Below are positions 22,683 to 32,150 of a stretch of 64,000 nt of DNA, one piece after another. The DNA is taken from contig WNNJ02003121.1 in NCBI GenBank assembly GCA_012934845.2, positions 31,938 to 95,937 of the forward strand. The letters run 5' to 3'. Position numbers and translations under genes: made by a program. Position 1 is the stretch's first letter. Every line of letters starts with the position of its first letter. Source of the stretch: Pomphorhynchus laevis. Taxonomy: Eukaryota; Acanthocephala; Palaeacanthocephala; Echinorhynchida; Pomphorhynchidae. The notes below the pieces were generated by a model. It made no database searches and had not been told where the DNA came from. It saw nothing but the letters and a program-made list of their open reading frames with translations.

Positions 22683-25600
22683 ATGGACTCGCAAGCACTT
22701 ACGCACTGTGAAATTCCTGGAATTACTATTATGGAGGCATACAAATCTTCATTTAATGGAATAATAACGCATTGTTTTTCTCAGCTAGCTGTTGTCAATG
22801 ACTGCTTGGTTGTCAGCCTTAAAGATATAAAAAACCCTAAATGTCTTACCAGACAAGTAGGATCGAAAATTTTTGTTCGTGTTCAATGGATTTATGGTAA
22901 GCCCGGCAAGATTATCTACGCAGAGCTTATAACAGATCAAAGTAAAAAACAATCAACTTTTGGTCTATCGCACAAAGAAGATAAAATCACAGCACAATCA
23001 CTTCATTATCGTGTTGGTAGGGTTTCCATTTTCAATAAATGCGAGCAATCGGGTAATATTGACAACTTCATAAATTTTTCAATCAATCACTGTTTGGATG
23101 GGTACACACCCGCAGTTGACGATTGGGTTCAGGTTGAAGTGAACAAAGATAATGAAGTGCAGAAAATTTGTCCAAATAGAATAGGACAGATTATAGGCAA
23201 ACTGAGATGGTATTATTATAGTAAATATTCAATTAAGTCTGCTGATAAAGTCATAGGCACTATAGCTTCGTGCGCACTTTTTAGCACGGAAGAAAACCCA
23301 GAATTCAAGCATTTTACGGACAATTTGACATTTTTTGCTAATGTTATTGAGCGATTCCAAGTTGCAAATACTTCTTTATTAGGTAATGATCCATCTTACC
23401 ACGAGAACAGATGGAAGTCCAGATATAGCTGGCGGGTTGTGCAAGCTGTACCTTTAGATGACTTCACATTTGTAAATGAAGAGTTTACATTGGAAGGTAG
23501 TTTCTACTGGTCGATTACCGAATTCAACCGTTCAAATGTGAACAGCTTTAAGCTAATGTCAAAATTGACTTCAGTAAAGGAACTTACAATCACTATTGAG
23601 CCTAAAAGTTGTAATACATTTAAAATTTCAGAATATCGTCTAAATGATGATCAAATATCTTCAACGTTTGAAGTAGTATGTCAATCAGTAAATAATGAAC
23701 ATCACAATTTTGCCAATATAGTCATTGTTACAGCGAATAAAACATACAAATATCTGATAATGTATCAATCGGAGTTTAATTTTGATTATCCTCTCCGTTT
23801 AGTTAACGACGTGGAAAACGCGGGTCGAATTCGTCTCCGTGAATATGATGATGCTAAGGACAGTAGAAGCCAAGGCGATAAAGTATCTATGGTAAAGGGA
23901 AGACGCGTACCGCCACTTTACACGAAAGGATCGGTTTTATATTATCCGCCGAAGAGGATAAAGGACTTATACATGGAAAACATTTCAAAAAATACAGATA
24001 TGTGGACTTTGATATGTAACGAACATCCAGATATGATGCGCCCATTAAATGCAGAAAACTACTCAAAGAAGTTTCACTTTCTTCTGCACCTTGAGCAGAT
24101 CGCACGTGAGATACAGGCGTTTTCTATTCCTGAGCTGCCGGTAATTTTTAAAAAGGAAGAGCAATGTTTTACATTTGAGTGGCCCTACGAAGATGAAGGT
24201 GTTATTAATATTTTCTACAATGACAAAATTATCGTCGATGGTCGTCACGATGGTTTCGTAAATAAGATGGATGGAAGTACGATAAGCGTCAAATTTAATA
24301 GAGCATTTCATAATTCGTACAAAAGCAATCAGGTGTGTAGAATACGAGTTGTTCCTAACGAGAGTACATATCGGCGTTGTCATGAAGCTATCCATCAGGC
24401 TAGTATGAAAAATATACCGAATATTTTCACAGTTGAAAATTGCATTGCCGGAGATAATTTAATTCAATTTAATAGTAATTCACTTACCCGATTGACAGAT
24501 ACTTCTAACTTCGAGTGGTTTAATACTAAACTAAACCCTGAGCAGAAGCAAGCTGTTGTATGTATGCTGTCTCCAGCATCAAACAGTAAGTGCTTGCATC
24601 CATTTGTATTGTTCGGTCCACCCGGTACTGGTAAAACTATCACTCTTGTCGAGGCTATTGAGCAGTCGTTTAATAAAAGTAAGTGCTCGAAAATTTTGGC
24701 ATGTGCACCTTCAAACGCTGCCGCTGATGTCATTTGTTCGAAGCTTGTTGCTACAGGTCGTTACTCACCTATACACGTCGGAAGACTATATGCTCATTCT
24801 CGTAGCTGGGATCATGTTCCAGATGAAATTAAACCGTTTGCACTGATGTTAAGCGGAAGCGGGTCAACTGAAGGTGATGTTCTTGTCAATGATTGTGATT
24901 TGGCAAGACGCATTTTGATTACAACTTTCGTATGCTCAAGTCAACTTCGGCTAAGCAACGGACGGCAACTTGTATTTTCTCATGTGTTTCTTGACGAATG
25001 TGCCCAAGCCAGTGAGCCTGAGGCCCTTATTCCTATAATTTATTCACAAAACTACGGAAAAATGGGTGACAGTTCAGGTGTGGTTGCTTTGGCAGGAGAT
25101 CCATTTCAACTTGGACCGGTGCTGATATCTGCCGAGGCACAGAGATTAGGATTGAATATATCTTTGCTCGAAAGACTATTCTCATGCAAATACTGTAATA
25201 TCGCAGATACACGTAAAAGTAGGATCGTTTATCTGCGTAGTACATATCGGTTTCTACACAAGGAACTAATTGAAATACCTTCAATGTTATTCTACAATCG
25301 TAGCTTGATTGTTGAAACGAATCATCTAGAACAATCGACAGAAATTGAGTATGTGTGCAATAAACGATTGTCACCAGTTGTATTCGTTAATGTAGAAGAA
25401 AGCACATGTCACCGAGGTGCTGATTCATTAGGCTTCAGCTTATACAACGAGACCGAAACAGTTATAGTATGTAAAGAAGTAATAGCAGCACTAGAAGGTA
25501 AACAATACAACTCGATCGGTGTTATTACTCCGTATAGGGCTCAGGTTAAAAAGATAAAGGCTCTCCTCTCTGAGTTACTAGAGGCTATGGACAATTGTGT

Positions 25601-25868
25601 AAATAAGACCGACGACCTAGCCAGTATCCTAAAAATAGGGAGTGTAGAAGAATTTCAAGGTTCAGAATACGATCTGATAATAATATCAACTGTCAGAACT
25701 TCCCAATGCACATCTATAACATTTATATCTAATCCAAAGCGGTTCAACGTCGCACTTACTAGAGCTCGGAAACGAATGATAGTGATCGGATGCTATGACG
25801 CTCTTATTTCGAACATTAATTGGCTTCATTTTATAAATTACGCGCAAAACTTAGCATCGCAAGCGTAA
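22683..25868 (+). CDS. MOV10/Armitage-like SF1 RNA helicase
   Basis: A 1061-codon uninterrupted gene. The C-terminal half is an Upf1-like superfamily 1B helicase: LNPEQKQA Q-motif region, Walker A GPPGTGKT (residues 645-652), motif Ia CAPSNAAAD, motif II DECAQ (771-775), motif III AGDPFQLGP (about 805), motif IV ITPYRAQ (about 946), motif V EEFQGSEYD (about 988) and motif VI NVALTRARKR (about 1021). MOV10-family traits are LNAENYSKKFHFLLHLEQI upstream of the core and NPKRFNVALTRA near the end. An N-terminal segment (GYTPAVDDWVQVEV) resembles the accessory region of MOV10L1/Armitage. Known members bind or unwind RNA in piRNA production or retroelement silencing; that role here is inferred. Motif II has Cys where DEAG or DEAA is usual. 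AATAAA lies 132 nt after the stop. Confidence 0.9.
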   Translation: MDSQALTHCEIPGITIMEAYKSSFNGIITHCFSQLAVVNDCLVVSLKDIKNPKCLTRQVGSKIFVRVQWIYGKPGKIIYAELITDQSKKQSTFGLSHKEDKITAQSLHYRVGRVSIFNKCEQSGNIDNFINFSINHCLDGYTPAVDDWVQVEVNKDNEVQKICPNRIGQIIGKLRWYYYSKYSIKSADKVIGTIASCALFSTEENPEFKHFTDNLTFFANVIERFQVANTSLLGNDPSYHENRWKSRYSWRVVQAVPLDDFTFVNEEFTLEGSFYWSITEFNRSNVNSFKLMSKLTSVKELTITIEPKSCNTFKISEYRLNDDQISSTFEVVCQSVNNEHHNFANIVIVTANKTYKYLIMYQSEFNFDYPLRLVNDVENAGRIRLREYDDAKDSRSQGDKVSMVKGRRVPPLYTKGSVLYYPPKRIKDLYMENISKNTDMWTLICNEHPDMMRPLNAENYSKKFHFLLHLEQIAREIQAFSIPELPVIFKKEEQCFTFEWPYEDEGVINIFYNDKIIVDGRHDGFVNKMDGSTISVKFNRAFHNSYKSNQVCRIRVVPNESTYRRCHEAIHQASMKNIPNIFTVENCIAGDNLIQFNSNSLTRLTDTSNFEWFNTKLNPEQKQAVVCMLSPASNSKCLHPFVLFGPPGTGKTITLVEAIEQSFNKSKCSKILACAPSNAAADVICSKLVATGRYSPIHVGRLYAHSRSWDHVPDEIKPFALMLSGSGSTEGDVLVNDCDLARRILITTFVCSSQLRLSNGRQLVFSHVFLDECAQASEPEALIPIIYSQNYGKMGDSSGVVALAGDPFQLGPVLISAEAQRLGLNISLLERLFSCKYCNIADTRKSRIVYLRSTYRFLHKELIEIPSMLFYNRSLIVETNHLEQSTEIEYVCNKRLSPVVFVNVEESTCHRGADSLGFSLYNETETVIVCKEVIAALEGKQYNSIGVITPYRAQVKKIKALLSELLEAMDNCVNKTDDLASILKIGSVEEFQGSEYDLIIISTVRTSQCTSITFISNPKRFNVALTRARKRMIVIGCYDALISNINWLHFINYAQNLASQA

Positions 25869-27340
25869 TACAACAAACTATTGAGAAATGAGTTTGTAAA
25901 TTTTGTTGATTTTTTATTTTATTTTTGTAAAAATGTTCAATTTATTTTTAATAACACTTTTTTAAACGACATCGGCCAGAAAATTGATATATTTACTTAA
26001 ATAAAATGTATCAAGCGTTATTTTAACTTTACCTATACCATTATCTGACTTTATTCGAATGCTGGATGCATGTACATTGCAAACTCTATGTACGGGGTTC
26101 AAACCTCGAGCATGAACTCTCTATTGACTTATCTGTAAGCACACGCCAAAGCCACAAAGTCGCGTTGTCGAAAGACGTAAGGGCACCCGATGATGAAGCC
26201 AGACAACTCTTCATTATTTGACTTTATTAATGTTTTTAAATACTAAATTTTTATTTTCTAGATTTTACTTTTGAAACAACGATATGAACGTAGACGTTCA
26301 TATCGTGTACGTTCATTTAAAATGTACGTTTTATTTATGGTATGTTATCAGAAATTTACCTACAAAATATTACATGATAATTCGTTTCTATTCTTAACGT
26401 AAAAATATATAAAGTAAAATTCAAACATTAAGTCTATAAGTACACATTTTCACAAGCTTAACATCTTGCAATTCGAGTGGGATTGCCAAGGTTGTTCGAC
26501 ACTCTTTAAATCAATAATGTTCATAAAAATCGAATGTTAAACTTTAATTTTTGATTTAACATCTGCATTGGTCGATTAAAGTTTTTCTTACACCTTAAGG
26601 GATATATAGATAGTTTTCTTCAGGGATATATTACTTATACATTAGTGAAGGCTAATAAATGTATTATATTTTATATTATATACTTTAGGAGCTAAAAACT
26701 TAGCCCAGCGGTTGCGAGGCCATTTGGGTGCGCTTAGTAAAAAATTTATAATTTATCATTAGTTCGCCCATCAGGATTCTACAACAGCTCAAATATGCCC
26801 AACAGTACAAAAATGATTAGTAATTCTTGGTATAATATAATTCAAAAATATAGGTACATTAAACTAATCGGATGAGTACAGATTAGTATTCAAGATTGCT
26901 CCTCTTGAGTACTCCCATAATTATTAACATCTGTATTGGTCGATTAAAGTTTTTCTTACACCTTAGCTGTTATAAAAAGTCGTGCTGTGCGAATATCAGC
27001 GTAGCACAACTATAGTTTGCTACTTTTTATTCCGCATTTATTTCTTAACAGCATTAAGCTCTGATTTGTTTCGAGACAAAGCACTTTATCTGCAAAATCC
27101 ATATACTTTTCTGCTTCGTGTTTTTTATAGTACCGAAATTACGATCATTATGTAATTATTTATCTGAGCATCACTAACTAGAAATATAGAGAAAGCCATA
27201 TATCTGAGTACACAGTAAAAATATTTTAAAACGGTTTTTGAACGTAGTTTTAATATAAACGATCCAAGCAGTTATGAATTTATATATATTGAAAGTTTAT
27301 ATTTGAACACCGGAAAAAATAAGAAATATTTATTATTCAA
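25869..27340. other. Intergenic, with short repeats and a SINE-like patch
   Basis: No gene seen. A B-box-like GGTTCAAACCTC at about 26097-26108 and adjacent non-AT-rich sequence to 26215 could be a decayed SINE; part of it in reverse orientation (GAAGAGTTG, GGCTTCATCATCGGG) resembles 7161-7195. A repeat of about 45 bp (ATTGGTCGATTAAAGTTTTT core) occurs at about 26567 and 26937. Confidence 0.4.
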
Positions 27341-27352
27341 TTAATTCTAAGC

Positions 27353-27375
27353 TTTCGACAAAATGCCTTCCTCAG
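27353..27375 (-). ncRNA. Hammerhead-like core
   Basis: On the minus strand: CTGAGGA (27369-27375), a weak GGC/GTC stem with a loop, then GAAA (27353-27356) and GCTTAG. CUGANGA and GAAA are both kept. Stem I is not convincing, so this is probably a degenerate hammerhead from a Penelope-like element. Confidence 0.4.
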
Positions 27376-27487
27376 CAATTGTTATATATATGCATCCCCC
27401 ATATATATTTATACATATACAATATATATTGTATATAAACTGTTTATATATATTTATATAAACTGTTTGTATATATATATTAAAGTC

Positions 27488-27529
27488 ACAGTACTGATGA
27501 GCTCCGTTAGAGCGAAACGTGTATACCGT
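27488..27529 (+). ncRNA. Type-I hammerhead ribozyme, copy 1
   Basis: Stem I 27488-27493 (ACAGTA) pairs with 27524-27529 (TACCGT), with one A-C mismatch. The core CTGATGA is 27494-27500. Stem II GCTC/GAGC is 27501-27504 with 27510-27513 around a 5-nt loop. GAAA is 27514-27517. Stem III is only AC/GT with a 2-nt loop, and the predicted cut follows GUA at 27521-27523. A very short stem III is typical of retroelement hammerheads. Confidence 0.85.
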
Positions 27530-27951
27530 TGTTGAAGTTTGTCGTCACACATAGGATGACTGGGCATACGTAGCGACTTTGAATATTGCGAGAATAATTC
27601 GGTTCTATTTCTTTATCTGATGAGAATATATAGAATGCTGCCTGGTGTTTATGCCTCTTCACGAGGAAAACATAGTGATTTATTTACGAGTACACTATTG
27701 TGTGTCCCAGGGCAGGTATAACAACAAATTATATTTTATATATTTGTACACTTTAAAGTGTCCCTGTAAAACAGCATTTCTATTAAAAGGAATTTAGTGC
27801 CTGATGCATGGTTAAACCGAAATACGCACTGCCATGCACAGAGCTTATGCTGAATTTCCTCTGATGATTCAGATTTAGGGTAGTTCTGTTTTTTGAGCTT
27901 TAGACATTGTTTAAGCGTGTGTTAAGGTGCCTATGGATGATTATTAAAGTC

Positions 27952-27993
27952 ACGGTACTGATGAGCTCCGTTAGAGCGAAACGCGTATACCGT
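27952..27993 (+). ncRNA. Type-I hammerhead ribozyme, copy 2
   Basis: Same architecture as copy 1, with a perfect 6-bp stem I: ACGGTA (27952-27957) with TACCGT (27988-27993). Core CTGATGA 27958-27964, stem II GCTC/GAGC (27965-27968 with 27974-27977), GAAA 27978-27981, predicted cut after GUA at 27985-27987. All core positions needed for cleavage are present. Confidence 0.9.
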
Positions 27994-28141
27994 TGTTGAA
28001 GTTTGTCGTCACACATAGGATGACTGGGCATACGTAGCGACTTTGAATATTGCGAGAATAATTCGGTTCTATTTCTTTATCTGATGAGAATATATAGAAT
28101 GCTGCCTGGTGTTTATGTCTCTTCATGAGGAAAATATAGTG

Positions 28142-28780
28142 GCTCCCAATGCCCCCATTGATGGCAATGGGGTTATGTCAATGAATCAGTCGATTAGTAA
28201 AACTGATAAATTATGTCCCATAAAGGGGTTACATGCTGATTTGGTGAAGCCTAAAGTCTCGTTTACCGACGTATGACAAAATGTCGCCGGAATAAGGTAA
28301 CAATTTTTCCCTGTGATGCGACGTATGTTCTTAACATGTAGTCCCTTTCAAGGGCAATAATATATCTGCATCAAAGTTGTCATCATTAAGCTATCATCAT
28401 TAGAGTTGCTTGTGTCGGTCTAATCGAGATCGAACCTGAATCCGTAATGTGCTTTTTGAAGAAGTCCAAGTATTCATTTGCCAAACCAGAGGAGCAAAGG
28501 ATATTCTTATCCCTGTTTTCAAGTAGTTTATAGAATTGAAGATCATTCTTCCTTTTTTACTGCTCGGAAAATTTTCTCAGAAAATTGTCAAATAATTTAT
28601 GCCTTTCTAATGGCTTCAGTAAATCAATACAGATAAGGTTCGCCGGTTTTGGCACAGGGAGCGCTCCCCCTGTTTGCTAGAATCAGAATTAGAAGCCAAA
28701 ACTGCACTTACCTCGAGTTCAGCATTTGTGTTTTCAGAAATTTGCATTTTCGAGAAGTCCTTCGATGTTCCGATGTTGTT
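28142..28780 (-). mobile_element. LINE B ORF1 fragment
   Basis: On the minus strand, about 28650-28400 gives PLERHKLFDNFLRKFSEQ ... ANEYLDFFKKHI, matching the ORF1 part at 16.56 kb (PIQKHALFGTFLREFAL ... DDYRKYF). Near 28150-28180 a zinc-knuckle-like CHQWGHW is encoded. Broken and partial. Confidence 0.65.
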
Positions 28781-28789
28781 TCATTCCGT

Positions 28790-29470
28790 TCAAGCATAAA
28801 ATTGCGCAATAAGTGAATCACAACATTCGTATATAGATTCTACTGACAGTTTCTTTTTGTGACATGCGTCCGGCTCGAATAGGCGTTTCTCGGGTTCAGA
28901 CGTTCTTATTAAACAATCAAAAAACAATATTATAAGCTGGTCGAGTGAAACTAACATGGCTTTGGCGCACATATTATTCACAAATGCTCTTAATCATCCT
29001 GTTTCCTTCGTCGTTCCATCCATCAAAGGTCTCCATTGCGTCGACTAACAACATGTACCTCGCTGCTTCGACCCTGTCCTTGATATTGACAGCGTACGAT
29101 TGCATGAAGAGTGACAGAGTGAAGATATGATGTATGTTGGGGTGGGTGATTGTAAAGTCGACAGCATAGGAAGGGTCTTCATAAAAGTGAATGTCTCCAG
29201 GGCGTTCATGTATGTCCGCGATAATTTCTCGCACTTTCAGGGCTACATCCATTCGGGCTGATTGTGCGGCTGTGAATATCACGTTGCGAATGTCATTATG
29301 ATGAGATCCTTGATAACTCCGTACTGGCAAGTGAGCGAGTGTATGCCTCCCTTATCCGCCATACGCATGCATCGGCGCATCGATAGTCCTTTTAATGCAA
29401 GGGAATTTCAAGCTACATTCAGGCTAGGAAGACCCGTCACCGCTGTAGGTTCAAAAAAATATAACAATTA
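28790..29470 (-). mobile_element. LINE C-type C-terminal fragment
   Basis: The 118-codon minus frame (29330-28974) and the sequence before it read GGIHSLTC, then GSHHNDIRNVIFTAAQSA, then AVDFTITHPN and VDAMETFDGW. This is the post-RT region of a non-LTR retrotransposon group with a conserved G-x-H-x-LTC / HN-x-IR / D-x-T pattern. It is the same general type as the element at 34.4-37.0 kb but is a separate fragment. Confidence 0.6.
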
Positions 29471-30386
29471 AAACATCGTATGGAACCAAACATCGTATGT
29501 GTTTGTATAAATAATTGAATTCCTCTGTAGATGGAATTCTTCTTATACCTAATAGTGATATTCTATAATATAATACCACTGTTAGTTCATATTTCAATGT
29601 AACTAAACGTAACGCTGTCAAGTCATCAATTCAGATAGCAAACGCGTGTAAAATATGTCATGTGATTCCATTTTATTATTTAAACGATTAAAAGTAATCG
29701 ATATTTAGTTTCAGTAATTGAATTACTTACTAATAGCTCCGTTTATTTTTAATACATCAATAAATGACATCTAGTATCTGCAGCAGAGTTTCAGCTACTC
29801 TAGATTTTTAAAAATAAATTAAATTAACAAAATAAAATAATGTTAACTTTGCAATCATTGATACATTATTAAAACAGTCATTAAAAGTAATATATTGTTT
29901 CATTTCGTTGATGGGATTTGCAACAAATAGGTATATTTTTGTAATATATTAGTAGAAGATAGTAAGTTTAAGAAATGCGTAGAGTATCAATAAATTTTAT
30001 TTTATTTGACAACAGAAGTGAAATTATATGAATGATGAATTGTTTCAATTTAAATCATTTAAATAAACGATTAGCAATACATGTTTAACAAATTTTATCA
30101 AATTGTCAAAGCTCATGTCTTGTATTACATTTAAAGTTGGCAAAGCTCATTTTAACTTATTTTTATTTGATTAGCAAATTCTGTAAAACTTTAATCTTAG
30201 GTAGTTTTCTATTTTTATAGATAACAACTAATACAACATCGGTTTGTAGATTTATCTTTTAATACAAGCAAATTGACTTGTAATAAGCAATTTGTCATTA
30301 TCGATTAGGATGCTATTTAACATATTACCCAATTAAGGCATCTATAATACATTGTAGTTTACGCAAATTAAGTATTAAACACACTA
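29471..30386. other. Intergenic spacer
   Basis: AT-rich upstream flank of the HIRA-like gene. No coding or repeat signal found. Confidence 0.6.
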
Positions 30387-32150
30387 ATGAAAATCATTCA
30401 TCCGTCGTGGTTAAATAGTGTTGACTATTCAATTCCGAAACATGTAATGAGCGTTTTGTCCATTGATCTTCATATATCTGATAGGTGGTTCTGTACGGCC
30501 GGGCAAACCGATGCATCCACGGCGTTAATAGAACAGTATAACTGTACATTATGTGGTTATGTTGCGGTATGGAATATGCACGCATTGTTAAATGATGGCA
30601 ATGCTAAAAAGTTGCTTTGGTTCAAGCACACAAAACCAGATGCCGTCGAGATCCAAGTGGAATGGTATCCATTTATTAATTCGTCTATATTAGGTTCAAT
30701 TAACAGCGCAGGCAGATTTGATTTATGGAATTTGGCAATAGATGAAAACAACTATTCACCTAAGGAATCTAAGAAGCCCATATGGTATAGATCGAATGCA
30801 AAATGCTTTGCTTGGGGATCAATTGTCTACCTCGCTATCGGTGGTGATCAATCCGTACAAATCTACGAATGGGACACAACTGGTGATACCGTTTTAAGCA
30901 AAATACAAACAATTAATATTCGTGGAACATGCACAGCAATATCATGGCACGATGGCTTGGACATTCTTGCTGTTTCTAATAAAACAAATCATACAAACAT
31001 ATACATATACGTATATAAACTTAAAACAGCGGAAATTATTAATAAATTTGAAACATCCGCACAAATTACATGTTCGAACTTGTTATGGAAAGATGATAAT
31101 CTCTTATTTTCCTTAGATACAGGAATAGCATTCGTATGGGATGCTAATACTAACCAGCGCACTCAAATATGGAATGCGTTTACTATTGCACACTCACAGG
31201 AAGTTAGTGTTATCAATATCGCATACTGTCCGAAAAAGGCGACATCGTTAATAACACTGGGCACACGTGATGGTCAGTTTTCATTTTGGTCTAGTATTAT
31301 TTCATCAGAATCTATACCATCAGAACCGTTCATAATAGCTCATAATTTATTAAGAGGTATTGTTATGGGTATTCGCTGGTCACGTACGGGCTTTGACGCG
31401 ATATTGGCAAGTCATGATAGTGACATTAATCTATCGTGTACAATTCTTGTGAAGCTAACGGATTTAGATGGGTTTGGCGATAGCACAATCAATTGCAATT
31501 CTCGTGCGCTGATCTATCAGCCAGATGAAATATTTGAAATGACAAGCAATAGTGTGGATAACATCTTTTCAAACTTTAATCGAACTCAACAGACTGTTAG
31601 TAGTCAAATTCTTCGTTTGTTTTTGAAGTCAACAAATAGCATACTGCCACGTTATAAGATCGCTCGATTTTGTGTTTCATCAAAGTTACTTGCGTTTGCA
31701 ACCGATCTTCACGAGCTGCACGTTTTCGCACGTGATAGTTTTGTTCGTTTAATGAATCCAATTGTACGTTCAGGAAAAGTGTTGGCCTTAAGATGTTACG
31801 AATGGTTCTTGTTACTTTTGGAAACAATTTCAACTGAGTGTAGCAAGGAAAATAATTGTCTGTTATGGTCATTTGAACCTGATCATACTCACGTTCTTGT
31901 GGATACATTTATTCCTATGAAGCAACAAGGACTTCAAGCAATTCATATATCGATTTCTGCTGCTGAGCAAGAAGACAACAAACCAGTTCTGAGAATTACC
32001 TATAATGATTTGCGGTCCTACATTTGGGACTACGATATGCGCACTTGGATTGAATATAAATCTAAGCGTATTGAAACCAAGTATTTTGCATTGAACGGAG
32101 AAAGTGACTCAGACTTGGACTGTATTATTACATTTGATGTTTACGAGTAA
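30387..32150 (+). CDS. HIRA-like WD-repeat histone chaperone subunit
   Basis: Intronless 587-codon gene. The first residues (MKIIHPSWLN ... AGQTDAST ... CGYVAVWNM) follow the start of animal HIRA (MKLLKPTWVN ... GGQGQDSGKVVIWNM). Repeated segments ending in WD-like strands follow to about residue 345, including TLGTRDGQFSFWSS and VMGIRWSRTGFDAI, which match HIRA repeat 7 and the start of the next (VGSKDRSLSVW, IMDISWTLNG). From about residue 425 the region LPRYKIARFCVSSKLLAFATD resembles the C-terminal Hira domain. HIRA deposits histone H3.3 independently of replication with UBN1 and CABIN1. Animal HIRA is about 1000 residues; this one lacks most of the linker and I see no clear ASF1-binding B domain. 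It could be a divergent orthologue or a paralogue. Confidence 0.65.
   Translation: MKIIHPSWLNSVDYSIPKHVMSVLSIDLHISDRWFCTAGQTDASTALIEQYNCTLCGYVAVWNMHALLNDGNAKKLLWFKHTKPDAVEIQVEWYPFINSSILGSINSAGRFDLWNLAIDENNYSPKESKKPIWYRSNAKCFAWGSIVYLAIGGDQSVQIYEWDTTGDTVLSKIQTINIRGTCTAISWHDGLDILAVSNKTNHTNIYIYVYKLKTAEIINKFETSAQITCSNLLWKDDNLLFSLDTGIAFVWDANTNQRTQIWNAFTIAHSQEVSVINIAYCPKKATSLITLGTRDGQFSFWSSIISSESIPSEPFIIAHNLLRGIVMGIRWSRTGFDAILASHDSDINLSCTILVKLTDLDGFGDSTINCNSRALIYQPDEIFEMTSNSVDNIFSNFNRTQQTVSSQILRLFLKSTNSILPRYKIARFCVSSKLLAFATDLHELHVFARDSFVRLMNPIVRSGKVLALRCYEWFLLLLETISTECSKENNCLLWSFEPDHTHVLVDTFIPMKQQGLQAIHISISAAEQEDNKPVLRITYNDLRSYIWDYDMRTWIEYKSKRIETKYFALNGESDSDLDCIITFDVYE

Larger units (their letters stand above)
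27480..28141 (+). mobile_element. Penelope-like terminal repeat pair (464-bp period)
   Basis: A segment of about 198 bp at 27480-27677 recurs at 27944-28141, offset exactly 464 bp, with about five differences. Each copy begins with a complete hammerhead ribozyme. Tandem pseudo-LTRs with hammerheads are known in Penelope-like elements, and a PLE endonuclease remnant lies at 20.9 kb; the assignment is therefore reasonable, but no PLE protein is joined to this repeat. The 266-bp spacer has no recognisable coding content. The right copy stops exactly where a LINE B fragment begins. Confidence 0.6.

Noticed and set aside
22683-25868. UPF1 or SMUBP-type helicase
   Set aside because: UPF1 zinc-binding and R3H domains are absent, and the pre-helicase LNAENY...LLHLE and NPKRFNVALTRA features fit MOV10/Armitage better.
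26085-26215. tRNA gene around GGTTCAAACCTC
   Set aside because: Only a B-box-like sequence is present; no A box or cloverleaf could be built.
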